Source of the DNA: Actinomycetota bacterium
Lineage (GTDB): Bacteria; Actinomycetota; Acidimicrobiia; IMCC26256; PALSA-610
DNA length: 64,000 bases
Assembly: GCA_003134555.1 (NCBI GenBank)
Contig: PLBO01000145.1
Span: 1 to 64,000 of the forward strand
Direction of reading: 5' to 3'
In this document: in pieces, positions 8,414 to 17,581 of the stretch
Position numbering within the stretch: the first letter of the stretch is position 1
How the letters are laid out: every line of letters begins with the position of its first letter
Notes under the pieces: model-generated
Databases searched by the model: none
Seen by the model: only the letters and a program-made list of their open reading frames with translations
Told to the model about the DNA's origin: nothing
Program-made: the position numbers and the translations under genes

Positions 8414-9439
8414 ATGCTGCGGGTCGAGGGCGCAGTCGTGCGGTTCGGTGATCGTCGTGCACTCGATCACGTCGACCTCGAGGTCGGGCCCGGGGAGACG
8501 ATCGCAGTCCTGGGGCCGAGCGGTTCGGGCAAGACGACGCTGCTGCGTGCGGTCGCCGGGCTCCAACGTCTCGGGGAGGGATGCATTCGCTGGGGCGACG
8601 ACGATCTGGCCGGCGTTGCCGCGCACGAACGGCATTTCGGGTTGATGTTCCAGGAGTACGCGCTGTTCCCGCACCGTGACGTGGCCGGCAACGTCGAGTT
8701 CGGGCTGCGCATGACGTCGAGCGACCGTGCGGCGCGCGCTCGGCGGGTCGACGAGGTGCTCGATCTGGTCGGGCTCGCCGGTTTCCGCACCCGCCGGGTG
8801 GCCTCACTGTCCGGGGGCGAGCAGCAGCGGGTCGCGCTGGCGCGTGCCCTCGCCGTCTCGCCGCGACTCCTCATGCTCGACGAGCCGCTGGGCGCGCTCG
8901 ATCGGGTCTGGCGCCGTCGCCTCCTCACCGAGATCCGGGCGATCCTCGACCGGGCCGCGCTGCCGGCGCTGTACGTCACCCACGACCACGAGGAGGCGTT
9001 CGCCATCGCGACCCGCGTCGCGATCATGCGCGCCGGCCGCGTCGTGCAGGTGGGCGCGCCGGCCGAGGTGTGGCGCGCGCCGGTCGACGCGTGGACGGCG
9101 ACGTTCCTCGGCTTCGGGCCCATCGTGGCGGCCGAGGTTCGCAATGGGCTGGTGCACACGCCGTGGGGATCGATCGAATGTCGAGTAAATCCGGCGGCGC
9201 GTGCGGTCGAGGCCGTCGTGCGTCCGGATGGGGCGCGCATCGACGATGCGGGGCCGATTCACGCGACGGTCGTTCGCGCGATGTTCACGGGTGCGCGCGT
9301 CGAGCTCGCGGCGGTTGCCGAGTCGGGCCCGCCGTTGATCGTCGTCGTCGCGCCGCACGACGCGCCCGCGGTCGGCGACCGGGTGCGCCTCTCGATCGAT
9401 CCGGACGCACTCCTCGTCTACCCCGATCGGGCAGACTGA
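8414..9439 (+). CDS. thiQ: Thiamine ABC transporter ATP-binding protein
   Basis: Walker A GPSGSGKTTLL, signature LSGGEQQRVALARAL, Walker B LLMLDEPLGALD. Confidence 0.9.
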   Translation: MLRVEGAVVRFGDRRALDHVDLEVGPGETIAVLGPSGSGKTTLLRAVAGLQRLGEGCIRWGDDDLAGVAAHERHFGLMFQEYALFPHRDVAGNVEFGLRMTSSDRAARARRVDEVLDLVGLAGFRTRRVASLSGGEQQRVALARALAVSPRLLMLDEPLGALDRVWRRRLLTEIRAILDRAALPALYVTHDHEEAFAIATRVAIMRAGRVVQVGAPAEVWRAPVDAWTATFLGFGPIVAAEVRNGLVHTPWGSIECRVNPAARAVEAVVRPDGARIDDAGPIHATVVRAMFTGARVELAAVAESGPPLIVVVAPHDAPAVGDRVRLSIDPDALLVYPDRAD

Positions 9440-9445
9440 CGGACG

Positions 9446-10075
9446 ATGGCGACCAAGGCTGCGGTCGGGGAAGGCGCGCGTGTGCTCGCCCGTCGCGACC
9501 GTGTGCTGGCGCGCATGCTGCGAGAGCACGGTGTCCCCGAGCTCCATCGTCGGCGGCCGCGTCGACCGCACTTCGCCGAGCTCGCGCGGATGATTTGCTA
9601 CCAGCAGCTGGCGGGCCGGGCCGCGGCGGCGATCCACGGCCGCTTCGAGGCACTGTTCGACGGCACTCCGACGCCCGAGGCCGTCCTCGCGCTGCCCTTC
9701 GAGACCCTCCGGGGCGTCGGCCTGTCGAACGCGAAGGCGACGTCGATCCGCGATCTCGCGGAGAAGGTGGAACAAGGGTTCGTCGAGCTCGATCGCGTTG
9801 CGCGGCTGCCGGACGACGAAGTCGTGCGCGAGCTCGTGTTGGTGCGCGGCATCGGCGAGTGGACGGCGCACATGTTCTTGATGTTCCAGATGGGACGACT
9901 CGACGTCTGGCCGGTCCTCGACTTCGGGGTCCGTAGCGGCTTCGCCCGCATGTACGAGCTCGAGGCGATGCCGACGCCGAAGCAACTGGCCGCCGAGGGC
10001 GACCGGTTCAAACCGTACCGTTCGCTCGTCGCGTGGTACTGCTGGCGAGCGGCCGACACCGTCACGCCCGACTGA
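9446..10075 (+). CDS. DNA-3-methyladenine glycosylase II-like HhH-GPD protein
   Basis: YQQLAGRAAAAIHGRF, LRGVGLSNAKATSIRDLA, VRGIGEWTAHMFLMF...DVWPVLDFGVR. Confidence 0.88.
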   Translation: MATKAAVGEGARVLARRDRVLARMLREHGVPELHRRRPRRPHFAELARMICYQQLAGRAAAAIHGRFEALFDGTPTPEAVLALPFETLRGVGLSNAKATSIRDLAEKVEQGFVELDRVARLPDDEVVRELVLVRGIGEWTAHMFLMFQMGRLDVWPVLDFGVRSGFARMYELEAMPTPKQLAAEGDRFKPYRSLVAWYCWRAADTVTPD

Positions 10076-10115
10076 GCGCGGTCAAGTCGGCCGACAAACC
10101 GTCGATGACCTTGCG

Positions 10116-10571
10116 ATGGAGCGTTCTCGCGCGCAGAAACGCAGGTGGCGGGCTTGGCGCGCCTGCGCCGGGCTACTCGGTTTCGCCGCTCTGTGCATCG
10201 GCGCGCTGGTGCTCGGTGGGTCGCCCGGCGGATCGCGGCCGGTCAAGTTGACGAGCCATCAGCAACCCGAACCGACCACCGTGGGCAGCACGAGGTCGAT
10301 TCCCGCCGCGACGACCACGACGAAGACGACGACCGCTTCGAGCACATCGTCGACCGTGCCGGTGTCGGTCTCGACCGTGCCGCCGACGACCGCGGCGACG
10401 AGCCCCACCACGATGGCCCCCGCGCCGCCGACGATTGCCTCGACCGCGCCGCGTCGGCTCCCGCCGCCGACAACGCGACCGCCGTCGACGTCGACAACGG
10501 TCGGTCCGGTCATCCCGACGACGCTTCCGACGGTGACCACGACCAGCGCGCCGTCACCACCGACGACCTGA
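10116..10571 (+). CDS. Membrane-anchored Thr/Pro/Ser-rich hypothetical protein
   Basis: Basic N-terminus plus TM segment LLGFAALCIGALVLGG followed by low-complexity T/P/S tail. Confidence 0.55.
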   Translation: MERSRAQKRRWRAWRACAGLLGFAALCIGALVLGGSPGGSRPVKLTSHQQPEPTTVGSTRSIPAATTTTKTTTASSTSSTVPVSVSTVPPTTAATSPTTMAPAPPTIASTAPRRLPPPTTRPPSTSTTVGPVIPTTLPTVTTTSAPSPPTT

Positions 10572-10594
10572 TCACTCGTCCGCGCCGCGATGGG

Positions 10595-11272
10595 CTAGCC
10601 GTCTCGCGCGCCGACCATGCGGGTCACGACGTCGAGCCCTCGCGTGGTGGGCACGGCGGGAGGCGACGGGAGGATGAATGTCGCGATCCCGACGTCGACC
10701 GCGGCGCCGTCGTGCGAACAACGGTCGCCGACCATCAGCGTCTGCTCCGGGCGAACCGCGAGGAGGTCGAGAGCAATCAGAAACATTCTCGGGTCGGGCT
10801 TCTGACATCCGTGCTCGAACGACAGCACGTACGCGTCGATCCAGCCGGCGACGCCTTGGCTCTCCAGCAGTTGCCGGAGGTCGATATGGATGTCGCTCAC
10901 GACCGCGATCTTGACGTTCTGCGCCTTGAGCGCGGCGAGGGTTTCGGCGACGTCCGGGTAGAGAGGCCGGTGGTCCGGGTCGCCGTCGAAGTGGTAGAGC
11001 GCGTCCGCGAGCTCGGCATCGAGACCGGCTCGTTCGAACCACAACAGGTTGGCGGCACGATGACGCTCGGCCGACGTGTCCTCGTACCGGAGCACCTCCA
11101 CGACATCGGGACGGTGGGCCGCTTCGTCGAGACTGACGAGCATCGCCTCGATCGTCTCCTCGGCGACGTCTCTGTTCACCAACTGCAACGCGCGTACGAG
11201 GCGATCGGCGGGTGACGGATCGTGGACGAGCGTGCCGCTCCAGTCGAACAGCACAGCCTCGTAAGCCGACAT
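10595..11272 (-). CDS. HAD-superfamily hydrolase
   Basis: MSAYEAVLFDWSGTLVHD...VAVVSDIHIDL...CQKPDPRMFLIAL...LMVGDRCSHDGAAV; HAD motifs I-III. Confidence 0.9.
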   Translation of the reverse strand: MSAYEAVLFDWSGTLVHDPSPADRLVRALQLVNRDVAEETIEAMLVSLDEAAHRPDVVEVLRYEDTSAERHRAANLLWFERAGLDAELADALYHFDGDPDHRPLYPDVAETLAALKAQNVKIAVVSDIHIDLRQLLESQGVAGWIDAYVLSFEHGCQKPDPRMFLIALDLLAVRPEQTLMVGDRCSHDGAAVDVGIATFILPSPPAVPTTRGLDVVTRMVGARDG

Positions 11273-11294
11273 TTCGAAAGGTTGGCACACCACG

Positions 11295-11825
11295 TCACCC
11301 TGGGTGGTCGAATTGCGAGCGCGCACCGGAGATGGCTTGGCGGACGACGTCTTCAACGTGTTCGACGTCGATGCCGAGTGCCTCGCCGATGTGCACCGAC
11401 CAGATCTCCGAGCGCAGGTTGGTCTCGAAGTCGATGTCACTGCGAATGTCGGCCCGGCGGCCCTGGCGATTCTGGGTCACCATCACGAACGTCGCCAGGA
11501 AGATCGCCTCGAGGCTCACCACCATCGTCAACAATCCGAACGGGAACTTGTCGAACTCTCGCGCAACACCGAGTGCGCCGACGTTTACGGCAATCCATAC
11601 CGCGAACCATGCAGTGTGGATATAGACGAATCTGAGCGATCCTGCGAACGAGGTGATCCGGTCGGCCGCCCGATCCTGCGCGCGCATGAGCCCTCGTAGG
11701 AGCGCATTCTCGCTGCGCACGTGGTAGTGATCGATCTTGTAGAGGTTGCCGTCTTCGACGCCGTCCGCGCGATCGATGACGCGGCACGCGGGGCAAGTGA
11801 TCGGAGTGTTGGTCGTCATGCCCAT
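11295..11825 (-). CDS. DUF1003 family membrane protein
   Basis: ADRITSFAGSLRFVYIHTAWFAVWIAVNVG...FDKFPFGLLTMVVSLEAIFLATFVMVTQNRQ, typical of DUF1003. Confidence 0.88.
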   Translation of the reverse strand: MGMTTNTPITCPACRVIDRADGVEDGNLYKIDHYHVRSENALLRGLMRAQDRAADRITSFAGSLRFVYIHTAWFAVWIAVNVGALGVAREFDKFPFGLLTMVVSLEAIFLATFVMVTQNRQGRRADIRSDIDFETNLRSEIWSVHIGEALGIDVEHVEDVVRQAISGARSQFDHPG

Positions 11826-11855
11826 ACCGTTGCACGGTCGCGCCGCGGAGTGGGG

Positions 11856-12578
11856 TCAGGCGATATACGCGCATGCGCGAATCGCGGCCTCGGCCGCGGT
11901 TCGCGTGGCGAGCGCGGCATTCTCCGCCATCTGCGCGAGCAGCGGCAGGCGTTCGGGATGCTCGGCGACGTACTTCTCGATCGCCGCGGGGTTCGGCGTG
12001 CCGTCCTGGTTGCTGAGGTGGAACACCTCCTCGTCGACAGTGCCGTCGTTCGCCCGGTCGGAGATCACGCGGAACACCGACCACGGGATCCCGCGGGACT
12101 CGCAGCACTCGGCGATGGCCGCCGTCTCCATGTCGAGCGAAACGACGCCTTGGGCGCGAAGTTGCGCCAGGTCGTCGAGGTTGGTGGTGAGTCCGTTGGT
12201 GGTCCACATGGTTCCGTGCGGTACACCGTCACCGAGTTGCGTCGGGCGGTGCTCGCTCCCGGTCTCGCTGTTCACCACGACCTCCGGCAGGACGAGCGCG
12301 CCGATCGGAGTCTCGCTCTCGAGCGCGCCGGTGATTCCGACGACGAGCACCCAACGCACGGCCACCGCGTCGAGGAGGCGCGCCGTTGCTTCGGTTGCGA
12401 GCTTGGTTCCCATCCCGGTGACGATGGCGACGACCTCGCGGCCATCGAGCGTTCCGGTGTGCATCATCGTGCCGTTCACCTCGATCTCGGCGAGCGAGAG
12501 CAGGCGCACCAGCGGCGCAAGCTCGATCGGCATCGCACAGATGAAGGCGATCGGTTCGTTGCCTGATTGCGTGTTCAC
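11856..12578 (-). CDS. 5'-methylthioadenosine/S-adenosylhomocysteine nucleosidase family
   Basis: GTG start; AFICAMPIELAPL, VVSLDMETAAIAECCESRGIPWSVFRVISDRAND. Confidence 0.85.
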   Translation of the reverse strand: MNTQSGNEPIAFICAMPIELAPLVRLLSLAEIEVNGTMMHTGTLDGREVVAIVTGMGTKLATEATARLLDAVAVRWVLVVGITGALESETPIGALVLPEVVVNSETGSEHRPTQLGDGVPHGTMWTTNGLTTNLDDLAQLRAQGVVSLDMETAAIAECCESRGIPWSVFRVISDRANDGTVDEEVFHLSNQDGTPNPAAIEKYVAEHPERLPLLAQMAENAALATRTAAEAAIRACAYIA

Positions 12579-12654
12579 GCGCCCAGCTTGCCGGACGTGG
12601 CCGCGTTCAGGCGAAGAGCGACGATTGCCGACGAGGCTTCTGCTCGATAGCGGT

Positions 12655-12720
12655 GCATGTCTATGGCTGCTCGATCCCGAGGGGAATGAGTTCTGCGTGT
12701 GCGCGCTGTTCGCGAGATCT
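12655..12720 (+). pseudogene. Possible VOC/glyoxalase C-terminal remnant
   Basis: Frame +1 encodes CLWLLDPEGNEFCVCALFARSS, containing the DPEGNEFCV signature of VOC-family C-termini, with no intact upstream VOC domain. Confidence 0.4.
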
Positions 12721-13558
12721 AGCCGCGCCCATGCTTGCGGTGCCCGATCCGGCGCGCGGCGGAGCCGGCCGCGCGCCGCCAGCGTTGCGATCGTGGAGAC
12801 CCTCGTCGGTCGGACCACATGAGGAATGGGCGTGCGACGACATCGTCGGTGTCGACGCTATATCGAACAGTGGGTGCATCGCTGCGTAGGAAGAAGAACA
12901 CGTCGAACGCGAAGTACACCGGGCGATCGAACTCGACGAGCGGCTTCGGTCCATGAATGGATTCGTCGTAGAGGCCGTACTCGCCGCGCGCCTGCGCGGG
13001 CTTGCGCTGATTCGATGGTGCCGAAGCCGGCAAGATCGTCGGGTCATACGAATCGAGCGCACGCTTCAGCGGCCGAACCGTGAAGTCGTAGACGCCGTTG
13101 CGAGCCGCCATCGCCACGAACTCGTCGAGCCGGACGGGCGCGGTGTGTACGCCGGGCCAATCGTTCCAGTACTGCTTCAGCTTCAACGACGAGAGGTATT
13201 CGTCGTGTTCGAACGAAGGGTGACGGATGTACACCGCGTGGGACGCGATCGCACAAGCTCGATCGAATACCTCCTCCACGGCCGCCAGCGACGGAAGGTG
13301 CTCCAGCACGTTGTCGAACAGGACGACCTTGACCGCGGGAAACGCCTGCGGATCGAGCTGAGTGAAATCGGCCTCGTACACGGGAAGGCCTGCGGCCTGC
13401 GCCTGAGCGACCTTGGCGGGGTTCACTTCGATGCCCAACGGATGGTGCACGCCGAATCGACGCGCTTCATCCAGGAGTCTCTTGCCCCGTCCCGCCCCCA
13501 GATCGAGGAGTTCGGCGGTCGCGCACAGCGATCGATCGAGTGGTCGCACGTCCGTCAT
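12719..13558 (-). CDS. SAM-dependent methyltransferase
   Basis: ELLDLGAGRGKRLLDEARRFGVHHPLGIEVNPAKVAQAQ...VVLFDNVLEHLPS. Confidence 0.75.
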   Translation of the reverse strand: MTDVRPLDRSLCATAELLDLGAGRGKRLLDEARRFGVHHPLGIEVNPAKVAQAQAAGLPVYEADFTQLDPQAFPAVKVVLFDNVLEHLPSLAAVEEVFDRACAIASHAVYIRHPSFEHDEYLSSLKLKQYWNDWPGVHTAPVRLDEFVAMAARNGVYDFTVRPLKRALDSYDPTILPASAPSNQRKPAQARGEYGLYDESIHGPKPLVEFDRPVYFAFDVFFFLRSDAPTVRYSVDTDDVVARPFLMWSDRRGSPRSQRWRRAAGSAARRIGHRKHGRG

Positions 13559-13603
13559 CGGTCCTCCGGAGCGACGATACCCGACCCGTCCGATACCGGC
13601 TGA

Positions 13604-14764
13604 CTATGCGATCGCGCCGTCGGATTTCAGCTGCGCGATCTCCGGACGGTCGAATCCCCACTCGGCGAGTGCGGTGTCGGTGTGCGCTCCGGGCTTCACG
13701 GGTGCTCCCTGTACGGCGGTCGTCGTGCGGCTGAACCGGGGCGCGGGTGCGGGATGCGGCGCGCCCTCGACGTCGACGAACATCTGACGGGCCACGTTGT
13801 GCGGATGCGTGCGGGCCTCCGACATGGGCAGTACGGGCGCGAAGCACACCTCGTCCGCCGCGAAGAACGCGACCCAGTCGTCGCGCGTCTTGGTGCTGAA
13901 CAACGACGCCAGACGGAGCTTCAGCGCCGGCCACTGAGTCGTGTCCATCTGTTGTGCCGGGTCGAGGTCGTCGAAGCCGAGCGGGCCGACCAGCCGGAGC
14001 AGGTTCGCGTAGAACTTTGGCTCGTACGCGGCGAGCGACACGTAGCCGCCGTCCGCAGTCTCGTACACGTTGTAGAAGTGGGCGCCGCCGTCGAGCAGGT
14101 TGGTGCCGCGCGGACCCCAAACGCCCATCGCGTCGAGCCCGAAGAAGATGCTCATGAGCTGGGCGCTGCCATCGATCATCGCCGCGTCGACGACCTGACC
14201 TTCGTTGGATCTGCCGCGCTCCACCAGCGCGGCGAGGATGCCCATCACGACGAGCGAACCGCCGCCGCCGAAATCGGCGAGCAGGTTGATGGGCGGCACG
14301 GGCGCGTGGCCTTCCGGACCGAGATGCCACAGAACGCCGGCGACGGAGAGGTAGTTGACGTCGTGGCCGACATCGCCCGCGAGCGGACCGCTCTGGCCCC
14401 AGCCCGTCATCCGGGCGTATACGAGACGAGTGTTCCGCCCGCGGCACTGTTCCGGCCCGACGCCGAGCCGTTCGGCGACGCCGGGACGGAAGCCTTCGAG
14501 CAACACGTCGGCGCGCTCACACAACCGCAGCACGACGTCGGCGCCGCCCGGGTGTTTGAGGTCGACTCCCACGCTGCGGCGCCCGCGGTCGATCACCGAA
14601 TACGGCGACGCGTTTCCTCCGGCGACCGACCGTCCGCTCGCGACGTCGGTCGCCCGATCGACGCGCAACACCTCGGCGCCCAGGTCGGAGAGCAACATTC
14701 CGGCGAACTGCACCGGACCGATGTTCGGCAGCTCGATCACCTTGATGCCGTCGAGCGGCCCCAT
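13604..14764 (-). CDS. CaiB/BaiF family protein, AMACR/Mcr-like (alpha-methylacyl-CoA racemase)
   Basis: MGPLDGIKVIELPNIGPVQFAGMLLSDLGAEVLRVDR; GHDVNYLSVAGVLWHLG and GQVVDAAMIDG resemble AMACR active-site regions. Confidence 0.85.
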   Translation of the reverse strand: MGPLDGIKVIELPNIGPVQFAGMLLSDLGAEVLRVDRATDVASGRSVAGGNASPYSVIDRGRRSVGVDLKHPGGADVVLRLCERADVLLEGFRPGVAERLGVGPEQCRGRNTRLVYARMTGWGQSGPLAGDVGHDVNYLSVAGVLWHLGPEGHAPVPPINLLADFGGGGSLVVMGILAALVERGRSNEGQVVDAAMIDGSAQLMSIFFGLDAMGVWGPRGTNLLDGGAHFYNVYETADGGYVSLAAYEPKFYANLLRLVGPLGFDDLDPAQQMDTTQWPALKLRLASLFSTKTRDDWVAFFAADEVCFAPVLPMSEARTHPHNVARQMFVDVEGAPHPAPAPRFSRTTTAVQGAPVKPGAHTDTALAEWGFDRPEIAQLKSDGAIA

Positions 14765-14788
14765 GAGTCTCCCGTCGCTTCCGGACCG

Positions 14789-15673
14789 TTACAGCTTGAG
14801 CAGCCGCGCCGCGTTCTCGTAGAGGAACTTGGGCCACACGTGGTCGCGGAACGGTACGTGCGGCAGCTCGGCGAAAATCCGGTCGATGTCGAGGCCCATC
14901 GGGTAGTAGCCCGCGTAGATGATCTTGTCGGCGCCGCGTGTGTTCGCGAAGTCGATGATGTCCTTGTTGTAGTGCTTGGGCGCGAACGCAGAAGTGGAGT
15001 AGTGGAGGTTCGGCCACTTGAGCAGGAGCTTCACCATCAACTGCGTCCATGGCTCGCCGCCGTGGCGCGTGATGATCTTCAGCTCGGGGAAGAACCAGCA
15101 CACCTCGTCGAGCAGCCCGACTTCCTGGGGCGCGAAGCGAATCCGCGGCCCCGGCACACCTGCGTACACGAAGATCGGGATGTCGAGCTCGATGCACTTC
15201 GAATAGATCGGATACATCTTCTTGTCGTTCAGGGGTACCTGTGGGATGAGCCCGGTGCCCCAGCAGTTGGTCGCCCGGGCACCGTGCACGCGCACGTCCT
15301 CCTCGAGCTTGCGCACGGCGTCCATGCCCTGGTTCGGGTCGGTGTTGGTCGACGCGACGAAACGGTCGGGATAACGCTCGAGCGCGATCTTCGCATTGCC
15401 GTCGACCGCCATCCCCGTCAGCGCCTTGGAGATGCCGTGCTGGTTCATCTTCTCGATCAGCATCTCGACTGGGTCGTCGACGCGGTCGTAGTGGGGCACC
15501 CCTTTGAACATGTACTGCGCGGGGAACTCCCACTCCTGGCTGTCGGAATCGTGCGTCTGCTTACGGATGAAGTCGTAGTGCTTGGCCTGCTCTTCGCGCG
15601 GCGCCGGGAAACCGATCATCGTGTCGATGACCCCTACCTCCGCCCGAGCCTTCTCGAACGCTTCGCTACTCAT
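14789..15673 (-). CDS. Amidohydrolase_2-fold protein, tandem copy 3
   Basis: MSSEAFEKARAEVGVIDTMIGFP...TRHGGEPW...KWPNLHYSTSAFAPKHY...VPFRDHVWPKFLYENAARLLKL; ATGA overlap with copy 2. Confidence 0.85.
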   Translation of the reverse strand: MSSEAFEKARAEVGVIDTMIGFPAPREEQAKHYDFIRKQTHDSDSQEWEFPAQYMFKGVPHYDRVDDPVEMLIEKMNQHGISKALTGMAVDGNAKIALERYPDRFVASTNTDPNQGMDAVRKLEEDVRVHGARATNCWGTGLIPQVPLNDKKMYPIYSKCIELDIPIFVYAGVPGPRIRFAPQEVGLLDEVCWFFPELKIITRHGGEPWTQLMVKLLLKWPNLHYSTSAFAPKHYNKDIIDFANTRGADKIIYAGYYPMGLDIDRIFAELPHVPFRDHVWPKFLYENAARLLKL

Positions 15674-16581
15674 TGGGTCGGCACCTTCTTCTCCGGAAGC
15701 TTGAACACTCGTTGCGCGTTCTCCCGCAGGAACTTGGGCCACACGTGATCGCGGAACGGGACCTCGGGCATCTCGTTGAAGATGCGTTCGTAGGTGAGGC
15801 CGGCCGGGAAATAGCCCGAGAAGATCACCTTGTCGGCACCGCGCGTGTTGCCGAAGTCGATGATGTCCTTCGGGTAGTACTTCGGTGCGAAGGCGGTGGT
15901 CGAGTAGTGCAGGTTCGGCCACTTGAGGAGCAGCTTCACGGCCAGCGCGGTCCACGGTTCGCAGCCGTGGCGCGTCACGAACGTCAGCTCGGGGAAGAAC
16001 CAGCAGACCTCGTCGATGAGCGCGACTTCCTGCGGCGCGAACTGGAGTCGAGGACCGGGGACGCCGGCCGTCGAACAGAACGCGACGTCGACCTCGATGC
16101 ACTTCGCGTAGATCGGGTAGAACATCTTGTCGTTGAGCGCGACCTGCGGGTACAAGCCGGATGGGAACGCGCCGACGGCCTTCAGATCGAACTCGTTCGC
16201 GTAGCGGTCGATCTTGCGCACTGCCTCCATGCCCTCGTTCGGGTCGATGCTGATGCTCGCGAAGAAGTGGTCGGGGAGGTCGCGTACCGCGCGTTGCCCG
16301 ATCTCGTCCTCGACGCCGACGATCGCCTGCGTGATGCCGTGCCGTTGGTGTTCGAGGAAGAGCATCTCGACGGGGTCGCCCATGTCGTCCGACTCCCACT
16401 TCGGCACGTTCTTGAACATGTAGCCCGCCGGGAACTCGAGCTCTCCTTCCTTGGTCGCCGAGTCGTGGCTCCCTTTGCGAATGAATTCGTAGAACTCGAA
16501 CATGTCTTCGCGCGACTTCGGAAATCCAACCGCCGTGTCGACTACTCCGCCGGCCCGCGCCGTCTCGAAAGCATTACTCAC
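15670..16581 (-). CDS. Amidohydrolase_2-fold protein, tandem copy 2
   Basis: GTG start VSNAFETARAGGVVDTAVGFPKSRED...TRHGCEPW...VPFRDHVWPKFLRENAQRVFKL; GTGA overlap with copy 1. Confidence 0.85.
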   Translation of the reverse strand: MSNAFETARAGGVVDTAVGFPKSREDMFEFYEFIRKGSHDSATKEGELEFPAGYMFKNVPKWESDDMGDPVEMLFLEHQRHGITQAIVGVEDEIGQRAVRDLPDHFFASISIDPNEGMEAVRKIDRYANEFDLKAVGAFPSGLYPQVALNDKMFYPIYAKCIEVDVAFCSTAGVPGPRLQFAPQEVALIDEVCWFFPELTFVTRHGCEPWTALAVKLLLKWPNLHYSTTAFAPKYYPKDIIDFGNTRGADKVIFSGYFPAGLTYERIFNEMPEVPFRDHVWPKFLRENAQRVFKLPEKKVPTQ

Positions 16582-17456
16582 GAGAGCTTGAAGACGCGTT
16601 CGGCGTTCTCGCGCAGGAACTTGGGCCACACATGGTCGCGGAACGGCACGTCGGGAAGCTCTTTGAAGATGCGGTCGAGCGACAGGCCCATCGGGTAGTA
16701 GCCCGCGTACATCACCTTGTCGGCGCCGCGTGTGTTCGCGAACTTGACGATGGCCTCGGGGTAGTAGCGGGGCGCGAACGCGGAAGTGGAGTAGTAGAGG
16801 TTCGGCCACTTCAACAACAGCTTGACCGCGAGGTCGGCCCACGGTTCGCAGCCGTGGCGGGTCACGAACTTCAGCTCGGGGAAGTACCAGCACACCTCGT
16901 CGATAAGGCCGACGTATTGCGGCGCGAAGGGTACGCGGGGACCGGGAACGCCCGCGCAGACGCAGATCGGGATGTCGAGCTCGATGCACTTCGCGTAGAT
17001 CGGATAGAACTTCGCGTCGTTGATCGGCACCTGCGGGTTGAGGCCGGCGGGAAACGCGGTCGCCGCCTTGACGCCGAGCTCCTCGACCGCGCGCTGCAGG
17101 TCGCGCACCGCGTCCATGCCGCGGTTCGGGTCGACCTCGAGACTCCCGAAGAACCGATCGGGATGCTCACGGACGGCTCGCAGGGAGTCGGCGCTGCGGT
17201 CTTCGTCGAACGACACGCCGAGCATGCCCTTCTCGATACCGAAGCGGTCCATCTGGTCCAGCAGGAACCGCACGGAGTCGTCGCCCGCTTCCGGGTGGGG
17301 CACGTCCTTGAACATGTACTGAGCAGGAAACTCGAATTCGTCGAGCGATTCGCGGTCGCGCAGGTTGGCCCGCAGGAATTGGTACGTCCGCGCGCCGGCG
17401 CGAAACGGCGGAGCGATCATCAGATCGATCACGCCGATATCGTTCGGCATGGTCAT
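16578..17456 (-). CDS. Amidohydrolase_2-fold protein, tandem copy 1
   Basis: MTMPNDIGVIDLMIAPPFRAGARTYQFLR...TRHGCEPW...VPFRDHVWPKFLRENAERVFKLS. Confidence 0.85.
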   Translation of the reverse strand: MTMPNDIGVIDLMIAPPFRAGARTYQFLRANLRDRESLDEFEFPAQYMFKDVPHPEAGDDSVRFLLDQMDRFGIEKGMLGVSFDEDRSADSLRAVREHPDRFFGSLEVDPNRGMDAVRDLQRAVEELGVKAATAFPAGLNPQVPINDAKFYPIYAKCIELDIPICVCAGVPGPRVPFAPQYVGLIDEVCWYFPELKFVTRHGCEPWADLAVKLLLKWPNLYYSTSAFAPRYYPEAIVKFANTRGADKVMYAGYYPMGLSLDRIFKELPDVPFRDHVWPKFLRENAERVFKLS

Positions 17457-17581
17457 GCGCGCCTCCTTCGAACGGGAGCCGAACGTAGCCCGGCACCCGG
17501 GGAACGGTCAGATCCGTACGCCCGCGTTCGGGAAACGGCGACTGCCGACGGCCCCGGCGCCGAGCCCGGCAGAATGACGCT

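Noticed and set aside
10259-10571. Low-complexity ACG/ACC tract as a potential repeat or CRISPR-like array
   Set aside because: It is the coding sequence of a Thr/Pro-rich tail with irregular codons and no spacer structure.
13682-15748. 688-aa plus-strand ORF antisense to the AMACR-like gene and amidohydrolase copy 3
   Set aside because: No motifs; the minus-strand operon is clear.
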